From Clostridia bacterium (GTDB lineage Bacteria > Bacillota > Clostridia > Oscillospirales > Acutalibacteraceae), in assembly GCA_017625095.1 (NCBI GenBank), contig JAGALQ010000007.1, forward strand, positions 36,349-100,348: DNA of 64,000 nt, in the 5' to 3' direction. Both the position numbers and the translations under genes were made by a program. Each line of letters opens with the position of its first letter. Positions within the stretch are counted from its first letter, which is position 1. The notes below the pieces were generated by a model. It had not been told where the DNA came from. It saw only the letters and a list, made by a program, of their open reading frames with translations, and did no database searches. This document shows positions 9,653 to 16,732 of this stretch, one piece after another.

Positions 9653-10966
9653 TTGGAGTCATTGTGGCGTAAAGATATAGAAATGCCGTCGTTCCGGACA
9701 CTTGAAGGCGAAGTGAAAACTGATGTGCTGATAATCGGTGGAGGCATAGCGGGTATATTGACGGCGCATTTTCTGCACAGCAGGGGTGTGCAGTATATTC
9801 TTGTTGAAAAGGGCAGAATCTGCAGCGGTACAACACAGAACACAACCGCAAAAATCACATCACAGCACGGCTTGATTTACAGCAAATTGGTCAAAAAATA
9901 CGGTGCAGAAAAAGCTGCCATGTATTACCGTGCAAACGAAGAAGCACTTGATGAGTACAAAAGACTGTGCCTTGGTATCGACTGCGACTTTGAAATAAAA
10001 GATAACTATGTCTATTCTGTGTTTGACAGAGAGATTCCGGAGCAGGAGATGTCTGCACTCAAGAAAATCGGCTGCAAAGCAATGTTTGTTGACAGCTTGC
10101 CGTTGCCGATTGATATCGCAGGTGCGGTAAGATTCAGTAATCAGGCTCAGTTTCATCCGCTGAAGTTTCTTGGTGCGGTTGCGAAAAATCTGAATATTTA
10201 TGAAAATACTTTTGTGCGTGAAATGAAAGGCAATACCGCAGTTACCGATAAAGCGGTTATCTGTGCTGAAAACGTTATTGTTGCAACTCATTTTCCGTTT
10301 ATAAATAAGCACGGGCTTTATTCGCTCAAGCTTTATCAGCACCGATCCTATGTGCTTGCGCTGGAGAATGCGCAGCAGCTTGACGGTATGTATGTTGATG
10401 AGGACAAAAAAGGTCTTTCGTTCCGTACTCACGGCGATTTGATGCTTCTCGGAGGCGGCAGCCATCGAACGGGTAAAAAAGGCGGCAACTGGGCGGAACT
10501 TCGCCGATTTGCCGCTGAACACTATAAGTCATCTGCTCAGGTTGCACATTGGGCGGCACAGGACTGTATGAGTCTTGACGAGGTACCTTATATCGGCAGT
10601 TATTCTGCAAATACCCACAGGCTTTTTGTTGCGAGCGGTTTTAATAAATGGGGGATTACAGGAGCAATGGCAGCGGCAAAGCTGCTGTGCGACTGTATAA
10701 TGGATAATAAGAATGATTATTTGCAGCTTTTTGCACCCGACAGAAATATATCTGCTTTTCAACTGCTTGCCAATACAGTTGAATCAGCGATAGGTTTTGT
10801 AGGATTTACGGGCAGACGCTGTCCTCATTTAGGCTGTTCATTAAAGTGGAACAGGGCAGAGCATTCCTGGGATTGTCCTTGTCACGGTTCACGGTTTGAC
10901 GAAAAAGGTACGTTGCTCGACAATCCTGCAAACGGAAATTTGAAGATAAAACCCAAAAAATGGTAA
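9653..10966 (+). CDS. FAD-dependent oxidoreductase (DAO family) with C-terminal Rieske domain
   Basis: The 437-residue protein joins an N-terminal FAD-binding fold (DVLIIGGGIAG near residues 24-34) to a C-terminal Rieske [2Fe-2S] domain with ligands C390/H392 (CPH) and C408/H411 (CPCH). This DAO-Rieske arrangement occurs in Firmicutes as a predicted cytosolic oxidoreductase of unknown substrate. The TTG at 9653 has AGGGTG six bases upstream; a TTG at 9602 has no ribosome site, and an ATG at residue 11 is another option. No signal peptide is visible. It stands alone between the glyA terminator and the small-peptide cluster. Confidence 0.85.
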   Translation: MESLWRKDIEMPSFRTLEGEVKTDVLIIGGGIAGILTAHFLHSRGVQYILVEKGRICSGTTQNTTAKITSQHGLIYSKLVKKYGAEKAAMYYRANEEALDEYKRLCLGIDCDFEIKDNYVYSVFDREIPEQEMSALKKIGCKAMFVDSLPLPIDIAGAVRFSNQAQFHPLKFLGAVAKNLNIYENTFVREMKGNTAVTDKAVICAENVIVATHFPFINKHGLYSLKLYQHRSYVLALENAQQLDGMYVDEDKKGLSFRTHGDLMLLGGGSHRTGKKGGNWAELRRFAAEHYKSSAQVAHWAAQDCMSLDEVPYIGSYSANTHRLFVASGFNKWGITGAMAAAKLLCDCIMDNKNDYLQLFAPDRNISAFQLLANTVESAIGFVGFTGRRCPHLGCSLKWNRAEHSWDCPCHGSRFDEKGTLLDNPANGNLKIKPKKW

Positions 10967-11025
10967 AAAATGCCTCGTTTTTACCTCGGTGTTACTTCTG
11001 GCGTTAATAATTTGTTAACAGTGTG

Positions 11026-11055
11026 TTGACAATGAGTTTATGCTTCGGTTATAAT
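11026..11055 (+). promoter_or_regulatory. Near-consensus sigma-A promoter of the first small peptide
   Basis: TTGACA (11026-11031) and TATAAT (11050-11055) are separated by 18 bases, ending 34 bases before the ATG at 11090. Confidence 0.85.
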
Positions 11056-11089
11056 AAAACTACCGAAAGTAATATAGGAGGTGAAAATA

Positions 11090-11227
11090 ATGGATAAAAT
11101 TCTCGCATTTGTAGAAGAGCTTCTTAACTTCCTTAACGAGGGTAAGGCTGCTGACATCGTAGGTATGATTAAGGATTCTGATGTTGTTGAGACAATTGTT
11201 GCTTTCTTCCAGGGTCTCTTTGCATAA
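11090..11227 (+). CDS. 45-residue amphipathic peptide of unknown function
   Basis: This frame encodes a 45-residue acidic peptide starting MDKILAFVEELLNFLNEG and ending VAFFQGLFA. It has no cysteines, no signal peptide and no charged export leader; hydrophobic residues recur every three to four positions, so two amphipathic helices are likely. It has its own consensus promoter, a strong AGGAGGTG ribosome site 6 bases before the ATG, and a following terminator, so it is a dedicated monocistronic unit despite its size. I do not recognise a family. Possibilities are a secreted or membrane-active peptide (modulin- or leaderless-bacteriocin-like) or a regulatory peptide. The reverse-strand frame across it is a shadow. 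Confidence 0.75.
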   Translation: MDKILAFVEELLNFLNEGKAADIVGMIKDSDVVETIVAFFQGLFA

Positions 11228-11254
11228 ATTCTTATAAAACATATTTTACACTTT

Positions 11255-11290
11255 GGCGGAGCGCAAATTGCGGTCCGCCTTTCTTTTGTT
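11255..11290 (+). terminator. Terminator after the 45-residue peptide
   Basis: GGCGGA (11255-11260) pairs with TCCGCC (11274-11279), with inner CGCAA/TTGCG pairing, followed by a T-rich run. Confidence 0.85.
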
Positions 11291-11308
11291 TTGCGCTTGA
11301 TTAATTTG

Positions 11309-11337
11309 TTGACAATTATTTTTCAGTGTGCTAAAAT
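11309..11337 (+). promoter_or_regulatory. Near-consensus promoter of the second small peptide
   Basis: TTGACA (11309-11314) and TAAAAT (11332-11337) are separated by 17 bases, 42 bases before the ATG. Confidence 0.8.
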
Positions 11338-11379
11338 CAACTTGAGGGAGTTTTAAATTCTATGGAGGTGTAAATTACA

Positions 11380-11571
11380 ATGGAAGAACTTTTGACTGCT
11401 TTCACAAAAGCACTCAGCGAGATTGACTGGAACGCTATGTTTAACATGTTCAAAGAAGCGATTACTAAAGTTCAGGAATCAGGAATCTTTGATAAGATGG
11501 TTGCGGCATTTACTGAAATCTTAGGTAATTTAGGAAACTTCGCTAGTTCAGGTGGTATTACCACTCTGTAA
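11380..11571 (+). CDS. 63-residue amphipathic peptide of unknown function
   Basis: This 63-residue peptide begins MEELLTAFTKALSEIDW and ends with a glycine/serine-rich GNFASSGGITTL. Like its upstream neighbour it is cysteine-free, lacks a signal peptide, and has a heptad-like hydrophobic pattern suggesting amphipathic helices. The two are not close sequence copies but share design, promoter type and isolation between terminators. ATGGAGG lies 12-18 bases before the ATG. A function cannot be assigned; membrane-active, self-assembling or signalling roles are all possible. Confidence 0.75.
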   Translation: MEELLTAFTKALSEIDWNAMFNMFKEAITKVQESGIFDKMVAAFTEILGNLGNFASSGGITTL

Positions 11572-11585
11572 TTTCTGAAAAGATG

Positions 11586-11624
11586 CAGAAAGCTTTCGTG
11601 TTAACGAGGGCTTTCTGTTTTTTT
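11586..11624 (+). terminator. Terminator after the 63-residue peptide
   Basis: CAGAAAGC (11586-11593) pairs with GCTTTCTG (11610-11617), followed by seven Ts. Confidence 0.85.
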
Positions 11625-11661
11625 ATACCTTTTGTGTTAATAATATAGCAGGGTGGTGTTA

Positions 11662-12375
11662 TTGAACAATGAAAATATCCGTGTGTTGGCGCGGGTTATG
11701 CTGATAGGAAAAAGTGCGTCAGTAAATGCGGTTGAGCTTTTTTCTGCTCTCTTTCGTGCTGTTGTTTTCGGTCTTTGCTATCTTTATATTAAAAATTTCG
11801 TTGAGTACCGTCAAAGTATATTAGGAAATACGGTGCTTGTTATCGGTGCAATAACAATTGTTATTGCGTTGATTATGCTGGAATGTATGCGTACGGTGAA
11901 AGACAGATGGTACGGCTTGGTGAAAGCAGGGCACGACTGCAGCTTTTCGGATCTGATAGTTTCGTTTGGGGTTGACGATTTGTTTTTTTCTTTGCTTAGT
12001 GCTTTTGCAAGCTGCTGGGCATCGGTTTTGCGCTTTACAGTTTTCTTTTTTGTTCCTGCAGCAAGTGCTTTTTTAACGCTGAATTTTTTGAAATACGGAG
12101 TCAGTAATCTTATGTTTACGGCATTGACTGTCGGAAACTTTGTGCTTTTTTGCTGTGCCTTGGTGTTTTGGCTTGTTTCCTTGAATTGCATCAGTCTTGC
12201 GCGTTCATTATGTGTCGGTGATATTAAGCGGTTTGCATCTGTTCTGAGTATTCTTGACAGATATGCTTTTCGTATTTTCAGGTTCGGAACATTGCTCAGC
12301 GTTGTAAATGCAGGGAGCAGAAGATTGGCAAAAATTATGTATGCAGACTATGGCTTTTGTAAAGTTATTAAATAA
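11662..12375 (+). CDS. Integral membrane protein of unknown function in the small-peptide cluster
   Basis: This is a 237-residue protein with about five strongly hydrophobic segments (roughly residues 20-45, 50-70, 105-140, 145-175 and a weaker C-terminal one) and a basic C-terminal region. The TTG at 11662 is favoured because AGGGTGG lies five to six bases upstream; in-frame GTGs at 11653 and 11656 overlap that site. No motif or family is recognised. It lies between the amphipathic peptides and the small secreted protein, so a role in export of, immunity to, or reception of those peptides is a reasonable inference without direct support. A promoter is not obvious, and read-through from the preceding unit is possible. 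Confidence 0.65.
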   Translation: MNNENIRVLARVMLIGKSASVNAVELFSALFRAVVFGLCYLYIKNFVEYRQSILGNTVLVIGAITIVIALIMLECMRTVKDRWYGLVKAGHDCSFSDLIVSFGVDDLFFSLLSAFASCWASVLRFTVFFFVPAASAFLTLNFLKYGVSNLMFTALTVGNFVLFCCALVFWLVSLNCISLARSLCVGDIKRFASVLSILDRYAFRIFRFGTLLSVVNAGSRRLAKIMYADYGFCKVIK

Positions 12376-12401
12376 TTGTTAATAAATTACCGTCGTAAAT
12401 A

Positions 12402-12430
12402 TTGACAATATCTGACTCTGATGTTATAAT
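12402..12430 (+). promoter_or_regulatory. Consensus promoter of the small secreted protein
   Basis: TTGACA (12402-12407) and TATAAT (12425-12430) are separated by exactly 17 bases, 53 bases before the ATG at 12484. Confidence 0.85.
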
Positions 12431-12483
12431 CTCTATACCTAGTCCGTTCAAGGATTAAAAACTTAATAAAAGGAGTTTTTACA

Positions 12484-12846
12484 ATGAAAAAGTCATTCAC
12501 AAGAGTTATTGCTGCATTACTCAGCGTTCTTATGCTTCTTTCAGGCACAAGCGTTATGTCCTTCGCAGCAGACAATGAGCAGATGGAAAACATCGGCGAA
12601 GCATTCGGCGATTGGGTCAGCGCGCTTTCAAACTACAAGCTGTCAGACTTTTATGAGTTTATTTCAGCTGTCCTTAAAGTGTTTGGTTTCAAGGGCAACT
12701 TTGAAGGTGTTCACAGCCTTCCCGAGCTTATGAACGAGTGGTTTGAGAGCCTTGGCTTCCTTGGCGACATCTATGAGAAAGTCATCAACAACGTTGATAC
12801 AACATCTTTCCTTGCCTTCCTTCTCGGCTTGTTTAAGCTGTCCTGA
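12484..12846 (+). CDS. Small secreted protein with amphipathic C-terminus
   Basis: This is a 120-residue protein with a clear Sec signal peptide (MKKSFTRVIAALLSVLMLLSG, probable cleavage after SFAA or SFA near residue 28-30). The mature part of about 90 residues is acidic, aromatic-rich and cysteine-free, and ends FLAFLLGLFKLS, resembling the hydrophobic ends of the upstream peptides. AAAGGAG precedes the ATG. It has its own consensus promoter and terminator. No known family is recognised. It is probably extracellular, perhaps surface-associated through its C-terminal helix. Confidence 0.75.
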   Translation: MKKSFTRVIAALLSVLMLLSGTSVMSFAADNEQMENIGEAFGDWVSALSNYKLSDFYEFISAVLKVFGFKGNFEGVHSLPELMNEWFESLGFLGDIYEKVINNVDTTSFLAFLLGLFKLS

Positions 12847-12870
12847 TTGTAAGAAGAATTAAACCTATCA

Positions 12871-12902
12871 AAAGTCTCCTTCGTCAAGAGGGAGACTTTT
12901 TG
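12871..12902 (+). terminator. Terminator after the small secreted protein
   Basis: AAAGTCTCC (12871-12879) pairs with GGAGACTTT (12891-12899), followed by a short T run. Confidence 0.85.
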
Positions 12903-12933
12903 TGATATATTATTTTTTTACGGAGTGAGTAAT

Positions 12934-14244
12934 ATGTACGAAAACAGCTGGGAGTCTCTAAATTCCCGTCCCGTGCCCGAGTGGTTTGCAGACGCAAAGT
13001 TCGGTATCTTTATCCATTGGGGTCTTTATTCGGTGCCTGCATATGCCCCTAAAAAGGACTATGCCGAATGGTACGGATATTCCTGCAATCTGGAAAATTG
13101 TGAGACTGAGGCTCAGGAAAAATACAAAGCCTATCACAAGGAGCACTACAATTCAAGACCTTATTTTGATTTTTTAAACGATTTTAAGGGTGAGCGCTTT
13201 GATGCTGAAAAATGGGCTGACCTTTTTAAACGTGCAGGTGCTAAGTACATAAATTTTGTTTCAAAGCATCACGACGGATATTGCCTTTATGAAACCGAGT
13301 ATGCTCCCGGTCTTAATTCCGTTGAGTGTGCACCTAAGCGTGATTTCCTTATGGAACTTAAAAACGCTATGGAGGGCACAGGCGTGCGTTTTGGCGTTTA
13401 TCATTCCGTTTATGAGTGGTGGCATCCGTATTATCTTGAGGATCCCGAAAAATATGCCCTCGAGCATCTTCATCCCATGCTCAAGGAGCTTGTCGAAAAA
13501 TATCAGCCCAATACACTTTTTACCGACGGTGAATGGTCACACGAAAGCTCTGTCTGGCATTCAACCGAGTTTCTGCAGTGGCTCTACAATGAGTCATCCG
13601 TCAAGGATTTTATTGTGCCCAACGACCGTTGGGGTAAGGAGACAAGAGGCAAGCTCGGCGGCAATTTCACAACCGAGTACGGCATTATTGACGTTTATCA
13701 GGGTCAGCTCAGGCGAATTGAAGATGTCGAGCTTGACAGACCGTTTGAGGAGTGCAGAGGCATCGGTCACTCATTCGGCATAAACAAAGAAGAGCAGTGT
13801 GAAGATTATCTGTCTGCAAAAGAGCTTCTTGAAACGCTCTGCTCGCTCGTATCAAAGGGCGGTAACTTTCTTCTCAACATCGGTCCCGATGCAGACGGCA
13901 CAATTCCCGTAATTATGGAGGAACGCCTTCTTCAGATGGGCGATTGGCTTCGTGTCAACGGTGAAGCAATTTACGGCACACGTCTGTATACAAAGCAGAT
14001 ACAGGAAGGTGTTTACTACACCAAAAAGGGTGAGGATGTTTATGCGATAATAAACCGCTTCCCGTTTGGCTCACAGGTGCTTGAGCACGTGCCTTATTCA
14101 GCCGAGCTCAAAGCAACTCTCCTCGGCTGTGATGCAGTGCTTGAGGTTAATGATAACGCAGGCAGGGCAGAGGTCGTTTTCCCTGCAATAAATCCCGATA
14201 ATCTCGACAGCAACTGGCTGTATACAATAAAACTTTCAAAGTAA
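12934..14244 (+). CDS. GH29 alpha-L-fucosidase
   Basis: The 436-residue glycosidase is expected to remove alpha-L-fucose from host or dietary glycans. GH29 hallmarks are KFGIFIHWGLYSVPA (22-36), SKHHDGYCLY (110-119), and TLFTDGEW with the predicted nucleophile Asp 198. SKGGNFLLNIGPDADG in the C-terminal half of the catalytic domain is also typical. There is no signal peptide, so it acts inside the cell on imported oligosaccharides. ATG 12934 has GGAG at 12922-12925; the GTG at 12925 overlaps that site. With the GH89-like protein, the Gfo/Idh oxidoreductase and NagB it suggests amino-sugar and fucosyl-glycan use. Confidence 0.93.
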   Translation: MYENSWESLNSRPVPEWFADAKFGIFIHWGLYSVPAYAPKKDYAEWYGYSCNLENCETEAQEKYKAYHKEHYNSRPYFDFLNDFKGERFDAEKWADLFKRAGAKYINFVSKHHDGYCLYETEYAPGLNSVECAPKRDFLMELKNAMEGTGVRFGVYHSVYEWWHPYYLEDPEKYALEHLHPMLKELVEKYQPNTLFTDGEWSHESSVWHSTEFLQWLYNESSVKDFIVPNDRWGKETRGKLGGNFTTEYGIIDVYQGQLRRIEDVELDRPFEECRGIGHSFGINKEEQCEDYLSAKELLETLCSLVSKGGNFLLNIGPDADGTIPVIMEERLLQMGDWLRVNGEAIYGTRLYTKQIQEGVYYTKKGEDVYAIINRFPFGSQVLEHVPYSAELKATLLGCDAVLEVNDNAGRAEVVFPAINPDNLDSNWLYTIKLSK

Positions 14245-14260
14245 AAATACAAAACTCAGC

Positions 14261-14491
14261 GTCATTCTGAGCGTGAACGAAGAATTTTGACAAAAAGATC
14301 CTTCACTTGCGTTCAGGATGACAATGTAATTTAGGCAAGTTTTGAGCGTAACTTTATGCACTCAAAATAACGGTTATGTGTAGGGCAGGTGCTTGCTCCT
14401 GCCGCGTGTCATTCTGAGCGTGAGCGAAGAATCTTAATTCAGCTCTATCTCGGGTCGGGGGGGAAGATCCTTCACTTGCGTTCAGGATGAC
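14261..14491. repeat. Two copies of a dispersed palindromic (REP/MITE-like) repeat
   Basis: Copy one (14261-14322) and copy two (14408-14491) both run GTCATTCTGAGCG...GAAGAAT...AAGATCCTTCAC...GTTCAGGATGAC, an imperfect inverted repeat. A second hairpin element, GTAGGGCAGG...CCTGCC (about 14380-14404), precedes copy two, the same order as in the 60-kb tandem array. With flanking sequence this fills the 308-base gap between the fucosidase and the kinase-like gene. No gene is seen in it; translations across it are spurious. Confidence 0.9.
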
Positions 14492-14552
14492 AATGTTTAT
14501 CGGAATGATTGGATTGGGCGTATTATGCCCGAGAAATGATGAGGTGTTGTCT

Positions 14553-15035
14553 GTGGCAAAAGTCATTTTAATCTGCGGAAAAATTTGCTGCGGTAAAACT
14601 ACATATGCACAAAAGCTTTGCAACGAAAATAATGCCGTATTGCTCTCGGTTGATGAAATAACGCTTGCTCTTTTCGGACAGCATTGCGGTGATAAACACG
14701 ATGAATATGTGGAAAGAACTGAGAAATATCTGTTAAATAAATCTTTGGAACTACTCGAAAACAATTTCAATGTCGTTCTTGACTGGGGCTTCTGGACAAA
14801 AGCAGAACGAGAGGCTGCAAAAGAATTTTATAAGTCCCGTAATATCGTATGCGAGCTTCATTACATTGATATAAGCGATGAAACTTGGAAATCTCGCTTG
14901 CATAAGAGAAATAACGCTGTGCTTTCAAATGAAACAAGTGCCTACTATGTTGACGAGAATCTCGCGGCAAAATTCGCTTCGATATTTGAAGTGCCGAGCG
15001 AAGATGAGATTGATGTTATTTATCAAGGAGATTAG
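14553..15035 (+). CDS. P-loop kinase-like ATP-binding protein (AAA_33 type)
   Basis: The 160-residue protein starts with a Walker A loop, GKICCGKT at residues 9-16, followed by SVDEITLALFG and a FWTKAERE stretch typical of small P-loop kinases related to zeta toxin, polynucleotide kinase and chloramphenicol phosphotransferase. The substrate is unknown. The GTG at 14553 is preferred (GAGGTG six bases upstream); an open frame back to 14487 starts inside the repeat element. The next gene begins two bases after its stop. It is the first gene of a small cassette lying between copies of the dispersed repeat. Confidence 0.75.
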   Translation: MAKVILICGKICCGKTTYAQKLCNENNAVLLSVDEITLALFGQHCGDKHDEYVERTEKYLLNKSLELLENNFNVVLDWGFWTKAEREAAKEFYKSRNIVCELHYIDISDETWKSRLHKRNNAVLSNETSAYYVDENLAAKFASIFEVPSEDEIDVIYQGD

Positions 15036-15037
15036 AG

Positions 15038-15553
15038 ATGAATATAAAAATACGAAAAGCCAGAAACGGTGACGAAAAAACGCTTGCTTATATTCAGACA
15101 GAATCGTGGAAGTCTGCGTTTGCTGATATTATATCTACTGATGATTTAAAGAAATACACAGATATATCAAAAGCAGAAACAAAGTATGAGAATGTTCTAA
15201 AATCAGGCTATGCAGAAATATCAATTCTTGAAATTGATGGCAAACCTCATTGTATTGCCGCTTGGAGCAAAGCAAGAAATCCCGAATTTTCAGATAGTGC
15301 AGAATTGATTTGCATTCATAGTTTGTGCGATAATTGGGGTAAAGGTTATGGCACAATAATGATGAATCATATATTCAACGAAATTAAAAATTCGGGATAC
15401 AACAGCACGCTGCTTTGGGTATTTGAAAAGAATACCCGTGCTCGTAATTTTTACGAAAAGCACGGATTTGAATTAACCGATAACACACAAACAGCATACG
15501 ACGCCGTTGAGGTTATGTATCGAAAAAATTTACAAAAGGTAATAACAATATGA
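15038..15553 (+). CDS. GNAT-family N-acetyltransferase
   Basis: The 171-residue protein has GNAT features: an N-terminal IRKARNGDEKTLA strand-helix, an acetyl-CoA-binding region near NWGKGYGTIMMNH (residues 105-117) and the C-terminal NTRARNFYEKHGFE motif typical of the family. The substrate is not predictable. It begins two bases after the kinase-like gene, with AAGGAG upstream, and its stop overlaps the next gene as ATGA, so the two acetyltransferases are translationally coupled. Confidence 0.88.
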   Translation: MNIKIRKARNGDEKTLAYIQTESWKSAFADIISTDDLKKYTDISKAETKYENVLKSGYAEISILEIDGKPHCIAAWSKARNPEFSDSAELICIHSLCDNWGKGYGTIMMNHIFNEIKNSGYNSTLLWVFEKNTRARNFYEKHGFELTDNTQTAYDAVEVMYRKNLQKVITI

Positions 15554-16011
15554 ACATCATCAGAAAACTAAAGGCAACAGAACTTCCCATTTTAACACAA
15601 CTTTTCAACTACAAAGATATTGATGATATGATTGCCGAAAACACCCGCAGCATCAAAAATGGTATCGTTGATATTTTTGTTCTGTTTGATGATGACAATC
15701 TGATTGGTGAGCTTCATGTAAAATATGATAATGAAGATAAAAACTTCGCCGAAAAAGGAAAGCGAGCATATCTGTTTGCATTCAGAGTTCATAAAGATTA
15801 TCAGGGTAAAGGATTAGGCTCATATCTTCTTGAAGCTGTAATTGATGAACTTACAAATAGCGGTTATCACGAACTCACCGTCGGTGTTGAAGATGATAAC
15901 ATCCGAGCAAGATATATGTACGAGAAACACGGCTTTGTTCACCATATTGCCCGAATAAAAGAAACCTACCAAGGCGACAGTTATGAATATGATTTGTTGT
16001 TGAGGAAATAA
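15550..16011 (+). CDS. GNAT-family N-acetyltransferase
   Basis: This 153-residue protein has the GNAT acetyl-CoA loop in VHKDYQGKGLGSYLLEAV (about residues 80-97) and the family C-terminal RARYMYEKHGFVHH. It differs clearly from its upstream neighbour and is not a recent duplicate. It overlaps that gene by four bases and lies 21 bases before the flavoprotein gene. Base composition of the cassette is more A/T-rich than the surrounding housekeeping genes, suggesting acquired accessory genes. Confidence 0.88.
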   Translation: MNIIRKLKATELPILTQLFNYKDIDDMIAENTRSIKNGIVDIFVLFDDDNLIGELHVKYDNEDKNFAEKGKRAYLFAFRVHKDYQGKGLGSYLLEAVIDELTNSGYHELTVGVEDDNIRARYMYEKHGFVHHIARIKETYQGDSYEYDLLLRK

Positions 16012-16032
16012 ACACTTTAAAATGGTGATTAT

Positions 16033-16581
16033 ATGAAAACACTCATAATAAACGGCTCTCCTCGAAAAAACGGAGATACTGTCAGCTTAATTAAAAAGCT
16101 AACCGAGCAACTGAATGGTGAATATAAGATAGTTGATGCTTATTATTCGGATATTTCTGCTTGTATAGATTGCCGTTATTGCCGGAGCAATGACGGTTGT
16201 TCAATTAATGACGAAATGACAGAAGTATATGATTATATTGCCGATTGTGACAATGTTGTAATCGCATCACCCATTTATTTTTCGCAGCCAACAGGAAAAC
16301 TGCTTGATGTTTGCAGCAGATTTCAAACGTATTTTGCACAAAAACATTTTCGCGGAAAATCTCCTTCAATCAAGCCGAAGAAAGGCGCAATAATTCTTGT
16401 GGGTGGGGGAGACGGAAATCCGCAAAAAGCTTATGAAACGCTGTGCGGCATTTTGAAGCATATAAACGTTAAGGATGTTTATGAACTTGTCGGCAGTTTT
16501 AGTACGAACGAAATCAGTGTGAAATATGATGAACGGGCGCTTGAAAAAGTTAAGTCGTTAGCTGTGTTTTTGAATAGCTGA
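16033..16581 (+). CDS. Flavodoxin-fold NAD(P)H-dependent oxidoreductase / iron-sulfur flavoprotein-like
   Basis: The 182-residue protein begins with a strand and the FMN-phosphate loop GSPRKNGDT (8-16), then a cysteine cluster C44-x2-C47-x2-C50-x5-C56, then SPIYFSQPTGKL near residues 79-90. This is the pattern of NADPH-dependent FMN reductases, some of which are iron-sulfur flavoproteins in anaerobes. It probably reduces quinones, nitro compounds or metals, but the substrate is not determinable. It is the last gene of the cassette and is followed by a terminator built from half of the dispersed repeat. Confidence 0.85.
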   Translation: MKTLIINGSPRKNGDTVSLIKKLTEQLNGEYKIVDAYYSDISACIDCRYCRSNDGCSINDEMTEVYDYIADCDNVVIASPIYFSQPTGKLLDVCSRFQTYFAQKHFRGKSPSIKPKKGAIILVGGGDGNPQKAYETLCGILKHINVKDVYELVGSFSTNEISVKYDERALEKVKSLAVFLNS

Positions 16582-16595
16582 ATTTAAATGTAATT

Positions 16596-16648
16596 GTCAT
16601 TCTGAGCGTGAGCGAAGAATCTTTTTCAGGATTCTTCGCTCTTTTTTA
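16596..16648 (+). terminator. Terminator built from a half-copy of the dispersed repeat
   Basis: GTCATTCTGAGCGTGAGCGAAGAATC (from 16596) is the left half of the repeat family. Its GAGCGAAGAATC (16610-16621) pairs perfectly with GATTCTTCGCTC (16630-16641), followed by a T run, making an effective terminator. Confidence 0.85.
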
Positions 16649-16657
16649 TAATATCTA

Positions 16658-16686
16658 TTGAAATCTCTTTAAAAAAAAGTTAAAAT
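16658..16686 (+). promoter_or_regulatory. Sigma-A-type promoter for the Gfo/Idh/MocA gene
   Basis: TTGAAA (16658-16663) and TAAAAT (16681-16686) are separated by 17 bases. Confidence 0.6.
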
Positions 16687-16732
16687 ATAAAAAGTTATAA
16701 CTAATTTTATGTCCGAAAGGGAGTTTTTTATT

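Noticed and set aside
11060-11242. 60-residue minus-strand frame opposite the first small peptide
   Set aside because: The plus strand has a consensus promoter, ribosome site and terminator for the 45-residue peptide; the minus-strand frame has none.
14354-14770. 138-residue minus-strand frame
   Set aside because: It overlaps the kinase-like gene and the repeat copies; its sequence is repeat translation.
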